Assembly (NCBI GenBank): GCA_027295435.1 | Contig: JAPUKX010000117.1 | Span: 1 to 11,559 of the forward strand | From: Planctomycetota bacterium | Lineage (GTDB): Bacteria > Planctomycetota > Phycisphaerae > Phycisphaerales > SM1A02 | DNA: 11,559 nucleotides | Reading direction: 5' to 3' | Shown here: piece after piece, positions 1 to 5,914 of the stretch | Layout: the number at the start of each line of letters is the position of its first letter | How positions within the stretch are numbered: the first letter of the stretch is position 1 | Notes under the pieces: model-generated | The model's database searches: none | The model's input: only the letters and a program-made list of their open reading frames with translations | Told to the model about the DNA's origin: nothing | Translations under genes and position numbers: made by a program

Positions 1-2
1 AT

Positions 3-752
3 CCCTTCGTCGGCGTCACCGGCGACGATGAAATCTGGGCCTACGGCCTGCGCAACCCCTGGCGGAGTAGCTTCGATCGTGAGACCGGCGACCTGTACAT
101 CGCCGACGTCGGCCAGAACGCGCGCGAAGAGATCGACTACCAGCCGGCTGCGAGCGGCGGCGGCGAGAACTATGGCTGGGACTGCGAAGAAGGTACCGCG
201 TGCGCCAACTCGGTCAGCCCCGATTGCTTTGGCACAGTCAATGGGTGCAGCTGTGGTGATCCCACCCTTGTCAATCCCATTCACGAATACACACATTCGG
301 TCGGCTTCTCCATCACCGGCGGGTACGTCTATCGCGGATGCGCGATCCCCAGCCTGCTGGGCACCTACTTCTTTGGCGACTTCGGCAGCGCGCGGATTTG
401 GACGTTCAAGGTCGTCGGCGGCTCGGTTACCGAGTTCGCCGAGCGCACGGCGGAACTGGACCCCCCCGGCGCAATGAGCATCTGCTGCATTTCCGCGTTC
501 GGCGAGGACGCAGCGGGCGAAATCTATATCGTCGAACGCAGCGGCACCACGACCGGTGAGGTCTATAAGATTGTCCCGGAAACACCGACGATCCCCCCGG
601 CGGATTTCAACTGCGACGGAAGTGTGGGCATCCTCGATCTTCTCTCGCTGCTCGCGCAATGGGGACCCTGCGACGGGTGTTTGCAAGACCTCGACGGCGA
701 CGGTCAGGTCGGTATATTCGACCTCCTGACGCTCCTGGCCCAATGGGGCTGA
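3..752 (+). CDS. Glucose/sorbosone dehydrogenase-like secreted protein with C-terminal dockerin-like repeats (5' partial)
   Basis: The reading frame is open from the window edge to TGA at 750-752, giving 249 residues; the start lies outside. The visible N-terminal part reads EIWAYGLRNPWRSSFD, then GDLYIADVGQN, REEIDY and GENYGW. These are hallmarks of the PQQ-type glucose/sorbosone dehydrogenase (GSDH, Hhip-like) beta-propeller family, in which the Arg-Asn of GLRNPWR lies near the cofactor. Such enzymes oxidise sugars outside the cytoplasm. The last ~50 residues hold two dockerin-like calcium-loop repeats (FNCDGSVGILDLLSLLAQWG and DLDGDGQVGIFDLLTLLAQWG) joined by a short CDGC linker. Similar tails are common on secreted planctomycete proteins and may serve in anchoring or sorting; that role is inference. 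The substrate cannot be read from this fragment, and the N-terminal catalytic half and signal peptide are not visible. Confidence 0.88.
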   Translation, partial: PFVGVTGDDEIWAYGLRNPWRSSFDRETGDLYIADVGQNAREEIDYQPAASGGGENYGWDCEEGTACANSVSPDCFGTVNGCSCGDPTLVNPIHEYTHSVGFSITGGYVYRGCAIPSLLGTYFFGDFGSARIWTFKVVGGSVTEFAERTAELDPPGAMSICCISAFGEDAAGEIYIVERSGTTTGEVYKIVPETPTIPPADFNCDGSVGILDLLSLLAQWGPCDGCLQDLDGDGQVGIFDLLTLLAQWG

Positions 753-774
753 GCCGCGCTTTGATCCGCGGCTC
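751..774 (+). terminator. Candidate terminator hairpin over the dehydrogenase stop codon
   Basis: GAGCCGCG and CGCGGCTC form a perfect 8-bp GC-rich stem around an 8-nt loop, beginning inside the TGA stop codon. No T-run follows (TCGCCCGTC), so it is not a classical intrinsic terminator. It could stop transcription weakly or protect the 3' end of the message. Confidence 0.45.
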
Positions 775-896
775 TCGCCCGTCACCGTCGGCATCACAGC
801 GACATCGCATATTCCAACCCCCGATAAGCGAACCGGGTCGCACGGCCCGGCGAAAAAAACACGACTACGATTGAATTGTCCGGGTAGGTTCGACGT

Positions 897-913
897 TAGG
901 ATAGGGATAGGAT
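897..913. repeat. Mirror-symmetric TAGGAT repeat before the Cys-rich gene
   Basis: The 17-nt string TAGGATAGGGATAGGAT reads the same backwards on one strand (a mirror repeat, not an inverted repeat). It sits 24-40 nt before the GTG start at 937. It could be an operator or simply low-complexity purine-rich DNA. TAGGAT at either end also matches a -10 box at 4 of 6 positions. Confidence 0.3.
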
Positions 914-918
914 TGTCC

Positions 919-926
919 GAGGGAGG
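919..926 (+). promoter_or_regulatory. Ribosome binding site deciding the GTG start at 937
   Basis: GAGGGAGG is a strong Shine-Dalgarno match ending 10 nt before GTG at 937. The later in-frame ATG at 961 has no comparable site, which favours the GTG start. Confidence 0.5.
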
Positions 927-936
927 CCGGTAGCCG

Positions 937-1440
937 GTGTTTGGATCACAACTGTTGCGAATGTTGGCGGCGATGCTGGTGGCGACGTGGTCGCCTGAGC
1001 ACCGGTGCTGCTGTCAGCCCAATGCCGCGGATGCCGAGAGCGGAGGCCAGCTGGCCTTCGTCGTCGGCTTCACCGACTCGGCTCAGCCCTCCGACATTCG
1101 GCCGATGGCGTGTTGCGCAGAAACGGCGCCTGATACGTCATGCTCACCGGAGGCCGCGCCGACCAAAGCAGGCTGTGGCTTGGGGTGCTCCAAGAGCGGC
1201 GGGGATGACCGGCCGGCGTGTGCGTGCGCACATGCTTGGACCGATGCGTCGCTGCCGGTTGCAATGACCGCGACATCGCCAGCCAAGAACACTCAGGCGA
1301 CCATAGATATGCTGGTTCAGCTGCCACCGACCTTCCTCGGAGTCGGCACTTCTAGGCAACTCATCAATTGTTGCCGCGGCTCACCACACGGCCCACCGGC
1401 GCGATCTCTTTTTGCGTTGCGCTGCCTGCTGACAATCTGA
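937..1440 (+). CDS. Cys-rich secreted small protein, putative metal-binding, unknown family
   Basis: I do not recognise a named family. The product has 167 residues. It begins with a short hydrophobic stretch (LLRMLAAMLVATW, residues 6-18) that looks like a signal peptide or membrane anchor, followed at once by the triple Cys 24-26. Thirteen cysteines are visible: 24-26, 59, 60, 69, 80, 84, 95, 97, 145, 146 and 163. The middle includes GCGLGC and ACACAHA. Many adjacent or closely spaced cysteines after an export signal suggest soft-metal binding, matching its position just upstream of the copper efflux genes. GTG is chosen because of the GAGGGAGG at 919-926. The gene ends 187 bp before the TRASH-repeat gene, so it may be a separate unit in the same locus. 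A spurious frame is possible, because other frames are also partly open here. Confidence 0.55.
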   Translation: MFGSQLLRMLAAMLVATWSPEHRCCCQPNAADAESGGQLAFVVGFTDSAQPSDIRPMACCAETAPDTSCSPEAAPTKAGCGLGCSKSGGDDRPACACAHAWTDASLPVAMTATSPAKNTQATIDMLVQLPPTFLGVGTSRQLINCCRGSPHGPPARSLFALRCLLTI

Positions 1441-1551
1441 TCCAACCCATCGCAGCACCGCTGCTTGCCATGCCTGCGCCGCTGTGCCCAGGTGTGACGC
1501 TGTTTCACTGTGGCGGTGCGCTGCCCGAAACGGACCACAAACCGTCGTAGA

Positions 1552-1565
1552 CTTTGGATGCAAAG
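1552..1565. repeat. Inverted repeat CTTTG-GATG-CAAAG in the leader
   Basis: CTTTG (1552-1556) and CAAAG (1561-1565) form a perfect 5-bp inverted repeat around GATG, about 63 bp before the start of the TRASH-repeat gene. It could be a short operator half-site pair, but it does not match CueR, CsoR or CopY operator patterns known to me. A chance occurrence is possible. Confidence 0.3.
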
Positions 1566-1568
1566 CAC

Positions 1569-1588
1569 CCGCGGATATGCCTCCGCGG
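1569..1588 (+). repeat. CCGCGG inverted repeat (leader hairpin)
   Basis: CCGCGG at 1569-1574 and again at 1583-1588 can form a 6-bp all-GC stem with loop ATATGCCT, ending 25 nt before the ribosome binding site of the TRASH-repeat gene. It could fold in the mRNA leader. No T-run follows, so it is not called a terminator. Confidence 0.3.
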
Positions 1589-1613
1589 CTGCGAATATCA
1601 ACTGGCATGGAAC

Positions 1614-1619
1614 AAGGAG
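1614..1619 (+). promoter_or_regulatory. Ribosome binding site for the TRASH-repeat protein
   Basis: AAGGAG ends 8 nt before ATG at 1628. It fixes that start over the in-frame upstream ATGs at 1484, 1577 and 1607, whose translation would put about 7-48 residues ahead of a good signal peptide. Confidence 0.75.
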
Positions 1620-1627
1620 ATTCTGAA

Positions 1628-2521
1628 ATGTCCATCAAGTACGCCTTTGCACGACATTGGAAGGTTCCCGTCGCTGTGGTCGGCGCAATGCTGGCGGCGG
1701 GGCCGCTTGCTCTCGCTCAGTCAACGCAGCCCGACGCCGGCGAAACAACCCAAGACGCCCTGGTGATCCACGTCTGGACCTGTCCGGCGCACGAGAAGTT
1801 CCGCCTGCGGGATGAGGGCGCCTGCCCGGTCTGCGGCGAGGACCTCGTCCGCAAAGAGATCACGATTCAAGGCCCCGAGCAGGTCGGAGATCCCTATCCG
1901 CTGGACCGCTGCATCGTCACGGGCCTCCGGCTGGGCGACGCGGGACCGCCGATCATCATGATGCACAACGGGCGGGAGGTCCGCTTCTGCTCCAAGGACT
2001 GCATCAGCAAGTTCGAGGCGGACGTAGCGACATACTTCACGAAGATTGATCAGAAGATCATCGAGCAGCAATTGCCGCGGTATCCAATGACGAGCTGCCC
2101 GGTCTCCGAGGAAGCCTTGGGGTCCATGGGCGATCCGGTGAATCGCGTCTACAACAACCGGCTTGTGCGCTTCTGCTGCAACGGGTGCGTACGGGCCTTC
2201 AAGAAGGACCCGGCGAAGTTCCTCCCCAAGCTCGACGAAGCGATCGTCGCACAGCAGCAGCAAGACTATCCGCTCGCGACCTGCATGATTTCCGGCATGA
2301 AGCTCGGCTCGAAGGGCAAGCCGGTCGATTACATCGCCGCCAATCGCCTGGTGCGGTTCTGCTGCAACGGGTGCCCAAGGGGTTTCTGGAAGGACCCTGC
2401 GACATACCTCGCCAAGCTGGACGAGGCGTGGCAGAAGCAGCTTGGCGACAAGCCGTCTCCTGAGAAGGACACCGGTGAGACCGACGAGCACAACCACGAC
2501 CACGGTGACCACGACCACTAG
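1628..2521 (+). CDS. Periplasmic metal-binding protein: HMBD, three TRASH/YHS-like repeats, His-rich tail
   Basis: The product has 297 residues from ATG 1628, chosen for AAGGAG at 1614-1619 and because a typical signal peptide follows (KVPVAVVGAMLAAGPLALA, cleavage after Ala30). Residues 51-74 form a heavy-metal-binding domain (HMBD) with C52, H55, C66 and C69. Three TRASH/YHS-like repeats follow: the first Cys of each is C95, C157, C219, and the FCxxxC pairs are C121/C125, C183/C187 and C245/C249. Repeats 2 and 3 have an extra Cys (FCCNGC), while repeat 1 has FCSKDC. Every equivalent Cys is exactly 62 residues apart. The tail HNHDHGDHDH has five His in its last ten residues. The protein probably binds Cu(I)/Ag(I) in the periplasm and may hand it to CusB/CusA or act as a metal buffer; this role is inferred from domains and from the cusCBA genes 16 bp downstream. 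Confidence 0.85.
   Translation: MSIKYAFARHWKVPVAVVGAMLAAGPLALAQSTQPDAGETTQDALVIHVWTCPAHEKFRLRDEGACPVCGEDLVRKEITIQGPEQVGDPYPLDRCIVTGLRLGDAGPPIIMMHNGREVRFCSKDCISKFEADVATYFTKIDQKIIEQQLPRYPMTSCPVSEEALGSMGDPVNRVYNNRLVRFCCNGCVRAFKKDPAKFLPKLDEAIVAQQQQDYPLATCMISGMKLGSKGKPVDYIAANRLVRFCCNGCPRGFWKDPATYLAKLDEAWQKQLGDKPSPEKDTGETDEHNHDHGDHDH
1892..2449 (+). repeat. Three tandem 62-codon repeats encoding TRASH/YHS-like units
   Basis: The units span 1892-2077, 2078-2263 and 2264-2449 in a register without insertions or deletions. Units 2 and 3 share the identical 18-nt string TTCTGCTGCAACGGGTGC at 2171-2188 and 2357-2374, offset by exactly 186 nt. Unit 1 is more diverged. The pattern indicates internal tandem duplication. 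Confidence 0.75.
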
Positions 2522-2537
2522 GCCCAAGAGCTCTGCT

Positions 2538-4010
2538 ATGACTCGTTGTCGAAGTCTCTTTCATCTGTTCTGTGCGGCGGTGTTTGCGTCGGCGGTGGGC
2601 TGCGGGAACGCGCGTCTCGGCGGCCCGTTCAGCGAGTGGATCGACCGTGATTGGCCCCCCGACGAACTCGCCCAGCCGGGGTCCGATCAGACCGGTGAAC
2701 CAATTGCGAGTGCCTGGAACTCTGCGAGGTATGTGGAGATTCCTGATGAGGCCGGCCCGGAAGATTACGTACGGTTGGTGCTTCAGCGAAATCCCGCGCT
2801 CCAGGCCGCCGCGCAGAATGTGCGGCGTCTGGCCGAACGCATTGACCAGGTGACCGCCCTGGACGATCCCCAATGGGAGTTCGGTCCGACGGGTCGACTG
2901 GGCTCCGATGGTTCCGGTGTGTCGGGATTGACGACCGAGATCCGGCAGCATCTGCCCTCTCCGGGCAAGCTGGCGACGCGGGGTCGGATCGCTGCACATG
3001 AGGTTGCCATGGCCGCCCAGGAGATGGTGATGACGCGGCAGAAGCTGATCGCCAACACGCGTAGGGCGTACTGGTCGCTCTACATCGCGCAGCGATCGAT
3101 TGAGGTGACAATGCAGAGCCTGGATCTGCTGATTCAGCTCGACGATGTCGCTGAGAACCGCTACCGGACCGGCGAGGCGACGCTGCAGGATGTGCTGCTC
3201 GTCTCGACCCAGCGCAGCCGTCTCGACACCGAGCTCCTGGCGTTCCGGTCGCAGCAGGAGGCCGCGGCGGCGATGCTCAACAACCTGCTCGATCGACCGA
3301 TTGCCGCGAAGGTGCCGGCACCGGGTCCGGCCGTGGCGACCCTCGAAGGCCTGGATCTGGAGCTCGACCCTCTCCTGGCCAGTGCCATGCGGGTCAACCC
3401 CGATCTCTTGAGGATTCACGAGCAGATCGCGGCCGATCGGGAGCGCCTGAACCTCGCCCGGCTGGCTCGGTGGCCGGACTACAAGGTGGAGGTCGGCTAC
3501 GACTTCATCGACGATGTGGACATGGGATCATCCGCCGCCGCCGAGCAGGGGTGGCGGCTGACCGTGGAGCTCAACCTGCCCATCTGGTCGCGGAAGCTCG
3601 ATGCGGCGGAAGCCGAGGCCCTGCGGGCCATCTTTCAAAGCACGGCTGAGCTACGGGATGCGGGCAACCGCACCGCCTTCAAGGTCCGGGATGCCCTGGT
3701 GCGGGCGCAGACGCATCATCGCCAGGCCATTCTGTTCCGTGATGAGATCATTCCCAAAGCGCGGCAGACGCTGGATGTGTCCACCACCGACTATCAGCTC
3801 GGTCACCTGGATTTCCAGGCGCCCATCGACAACTGGCGCCGGCTGCTGACTTTCGAGCTGATGTATCACCAGAACATCGCGCGGCTGGAGCAGGCCTTGG
3901 CCGACCTGCAGGCTGCCCTCGGCGAGGACCTCAACCGCAAGGACCGATCCTCAGATCAACCCGCCGTCCCCGGTCGCGAACCGCCGGCAGAGTTGGAGAT
4001 CAAGCGATGA
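2538..4010 (+). CDS. cusC: CusC/TolC-type outer-membrane efflux lipoprotein
   Basis: The product has 490 residues from ATG 2538 and would form the trimeric outer-membrane channel of the efflux system. A short lipoprotein signal (LFHLFCAAVFASAVGC) ends in a plausible lipobox with C22 as the lipidated Cys, as in CusC. The body has the long helical, Ala/Leu/Gln-rich pattern of outer membrane efflux proteins (OEP, TolC family), including TRRAYWSLYIAQRSIEV and the first-half RYRTGEATLQDVLLV, repeated in the second half as YQLGHLDFQAPIDNWRRLL. This is the usual internal duplication of the family. The start is chosen because the lipoprotein signal follows directly; the upstream site is weak (AAGAG at 2526-2530). 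The gene begins 16 bp after the TRASH-repeat gene, and its TGA overlaps the next start. Choice of CusC over CzcC rests on the neighbours, not on this sequence. Confidence 0.87.
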   Translation: MTRCRSLFHLFCAAVFASAVGCGNARLGGPFSEWIDRDWPPDELAQPGSDQTGEPIASAWNSARYVEIPDEAGPEDYVRLVLQRNPALQAAAQNVRRLAERIDQVTALDDPQWEFGPTGRLGSDGSGVSGLTTEIRQHLPSPGKLATRGRIAAHEVAMAAQEMVMTRQKLIANTRRAYWSLYIAQRSIEVTMQSLDLLIQLDDVAENRYRTGEATLQDVLLVSTQRSRLDTELLAFRSQQEAAAAMLNNLLDRPIAAKVPAPGPAVATLEGLDLELDPLLASAMRVNPDLLRIHEQIAADRERLNLARLARWPDYKVEVGYDFIDDVDMGSSAAAEQGWRLTVELNLPIWSRKLDAAEAEALRAIFQSTAELRDAGNRTAFKVRDALVRAQTHHRQAILFRDEIIPKARQTLDVSTTDYQLGHLDFQAPIDNWRRLLTFELMYHQNIARLEQALADLQAALGEDLNRKDRSSDQPAVPGREPPAELEIKR

Positions 4011-5911
4011 GCGAAACTCAGAACCAGGGTATGACCAAGCGCGATGAGACGGCGAAGCCGCAAGCGCCGCCCCCCCCCAGTCCGCCGCCGCGTGGGCCGA
4101 GCCTTGGGAGGCTGCTTGGCTGCTTGGGGGTGGTGCTGGCGCTGCTTCTACTCGGCTCAACGGCGTTTGTGCTGGGCGTGTTCTTCGGTGCACCATTGCG
4201 AGACGCCAATCAAGGCATCCGTACTTCGCCGACTGGCGAGCAACCCGTAGCGGCCGCAGAAGAGAACGACTGGCGGTACTACACCTGCGGGATGCATCCG
4301 TGGGTCATTCTTCCGGAGCCGGGGCTCTGTCCCATCTGCCACATGGACCTGGTTCCGCTGGACCCGGAGAAGTTCACGGGTGAGATCGTCATCGACCCGG
4401 TTGTGGTGCAGAACATAGGTGTGCGGATCGAGCCGGTCGTGACCGGCCCCGTGACGCGCGTCATCCGAACCGTGGGCACGGTCGCTTACGACGAAACAAG
4501 GATGCAGGACACGATCGTGCGCGTCGATGGGCAGATCGAAACGCTCTACGCCAACTACATCGGCATGCCGGTCAAGAAGGGCGATGTGCTGGCCGACTAC
4601 CACAGCCCGACGGTGATGGCCGCGGAGCACGAGCTGCTGATCGCCAGCAAGTCCAGGGCTACCGCCGATGGCGCGCGGATCATCGAGGCCGCGAAGGACA
4701 AGCTCCGGATCTACGGCGTGCCGGAAGCGGATATCGAGGCAGTGCTGGAAACCGGGAAAGTTCCCTATACCTTCCGCGTGCTGAGCCCTCTCGACGGCTT
4801 CGTCCATTCCATGGGCGGCCACCAGGGCCACTGGTTGACCGTTGGCGAGCACGTGAACGAGATCATCGACCTCTCGCAGGTCTGGGTCTTGGCCACGCTG
4901 TACGAATACCAATTGCCCTTCGTCGAGGTCGGGCAGCCAGCGGTGATGACCTTGTCGTATCTCCCCGGCCGGACCTTCGAGGGCAAGGTGATCTACATCT
5001 ACCCGTATCTCGATGAGAAGACGCGGCAGATCAATGTCCGGCTGGAGTTCGACAATCCTACCGGTCTGCTCAAGCCCGGGATGTATGCAAACATCAAGCT
5101 CCAGAGCACGCTGGCCCAGTCGCGCACACTTGTCCCTCGGGCAGCGGTCATGGACACCGGCAAGCGACAGATCGTCTTCGTGAGTCTTGGCGAGGGGCGC
5201 TTCGAGCCACGCGATGTGGTCGTTGGGGTGGAAACCGATGACGGCATGGTCGAAATCCTCGACGGGCTCAAACCCGGCGAGATGGTCGTCACCAGCGGGC
5301 AGTTCCTGCTGGACAGCGAAGCGAACATCCGCGAATCCCTGGCCAAGATGATCCGGGGCGAACTGGCCTCGGAGCAGGAGGCGGTCGTGGCCGTGGCCGG
5401 ATCGAGTCAACTGAGCGCCTTGCCCGACGCCGTTGCCGACGCCATCGTTGACATCCTCGACGGCTACTTTGCCATCGGCGATACCTTCGCCGGCAATTCA
5501 GTCGGCGACCTCTCGCCTGTCGCGGGCCGCATTGTCGGGGCGGTCGATGTCCTGCTGGACGTTGAGATTCCAGATGACAAGGAGTTTTGGCGCAATCACG
5601 ACGAGGTGGCCGTGGTCCGCGGCATAGCCCTGAAGTTGGTTGACGAAACGGACCTGGAGCAGGCCCGGCTACAGTTCGCCGACCTTAGCGCCGCGCTGGC
5701 CAAGCTCATCAAAGCGACCGGCGTGCCGCCGTCGTACGACACTGAGGTGCACCAACTGCACTGCCCGATGTACCGCTCCGGCCAGGGTGGAAGCATCTGG
5801 CTGCAACCCAAGGGTGATGTTCGCAATCCGTTCTTCGGCTCGATCATGCTTCGCTGCTTCGATGAGCGCAGCACGTTGCCTGTGACCGGGCGGCAGGGGC
5901 CCCCGGAGTAA
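4007..5911 (+). CDS. cusB: CusB-type RND periplasmic adaptor with HMBD and DUF3347
   Basis: The product has 634 residues. The ATG at 4007 overlaps the cusC stop (ATGA), implying translational coupling; GGAG lies at 3995-3998. A cytoplasmic Pro-rich N-terminus (residues 18-31) leads to a membrane anchor at about 34-59. Residues 92-118 form an HMBD with C94, M96, H97, C108, C111 and M113. The membrane-fusion-protein core follows, with a biotinyl-lipoyl-like part around 165-200 and 255-290, and beta-barrel signatures TRQINVRLEFDN and LLKPGMYANIKL. The C-terminal part (~473-620) looks like DUF3347, ending in LHCPMYRSGQGGSIWLQPK and RNPFFGSIMLRC; H585, C586 and M588 could bind metal. The family links CusA to CusC and delivers Cu(I)/Ag(I) from the periplasm to the pump. 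E. coli CusB is ~400 residues; the extra length here is the HMBD and DUF3347. A run of nine C at 4070-4078 lies in the Pro-rich segment. Confidence 0.92.
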   Translation: MSETQNQGMTKRDETAKPQAPPPPSPPPRGPSLGRLLGCLGVVLALLLLGSTAFVLGVFFGAPLRDANQGIRTSPTGEQPVAAAEENDWRYYTCGMHPWVILPEPGLCPICHMDLVPLDPEKFTGEIVIDPVVVQNIGVRIEPVVTGPVTRVIRTVGTVAYDETRMQDTIVRVDGQIETLYANYIGMPVKKGDVLADYHSPTVMAAEHELLIASKSRATADGARIIEAAKDKLRIYGVPEADIEAVLETGKVPYTFRVLSPLDGFVHSMGGHQGHWLTVGEHVNEIIDLSQVWVLATLYEYQLPFVEVGQPAVMTLSYLPGRTFEGKVIYIYPYLDEKTRQINVRLEFDNPTGLLKPGMYANIKLQSTLAQSRTLVPRAAVMDTGKRQIVFVSLGEGRFEPRDVVVGVETDDGMVEILDGLKPGEMVVTSGQFLLDSEANIRESLAKMIRGELASEQEAVVAVAGSSQLSALPDAVADAIVDILDGYFAIGDTFAGNSVGDLSPVAGRIVGAVDVLLDVEIPDDKEFWRNHDEVAVVRGIALKLVDETDLEQARLQFADLSAALAKLIKATGVPPSYDTEVHQLHCPMYRSGQGGSIWLQPKGDVRNPFFGSIMLRCFDERSTLPVTGRQGPPE

Positions 5912-5914
5912 CCC

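Larger units (their letters stand above)
753..936. other. Intergenic region upstream of the Cys-rich gene
   Basis: This 184-bp stretch has no supported gene. Apart from the hairpin at its start, it holds a short inverted repeat CCGGG/CCCGG (833-837 and 846-850) followed by an A7 run at 853-859, and the mirror-symmetric TAGGAT repeats at 897-913. TTGAAT at 871-876 resembles a -35 box, but no well-spaced -10 box follows. The promoter of the Cys-rich gene most likely lies here, but I cannot place it. Confidence 0.4.
1441..1627. other. Intergenic leader before the efflux operon
   Basis: This 187-bp gap lies between the Cys-rich gene and the TRASH-repeat gene. It holds two adjacent inverted repeats (1552-1565 and 1569-1588) and a strong ribosome binding site at 1614-1619. 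I see no convincing sigma-70 promoter. Open frames that cross it (for example from the ATG at 1484) lack support upstream of 1628. Confidence 0.4.

Noticed and set aside
1484..1627. N-terminal extension of the TRASH-repeat protein from ATG 1484
   Set aside because: ATG 1628 has AAGGAG at good spacing and is followed by a signal peptide; the 48 extra residues show no homology I recognise.
1721..2527. Antisense open frame of 268 codons opposite the TRASH-repeat gene
   Set aside because: The plus strand encodes recognisable HMBD and TRASH motifs; the minus frame has none and begins with a Val-rich stretch that mirrors the His-rich tail.
2199..3419. Antisense open frame of 406 codons across the TRASH gene and cusC
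   Set aside because: It lies opposite two clearly coding genes, has Arg/His/Pro-rich composition without domains, and is expected in GC-rich DNA.
4157..5410. Antisense open frame of 417 codons inside cusB
   Set aside because: It lies opposite the conserved CusB core; its Asp/His/Leu-rich composition is that of a reverse-frame shadow.
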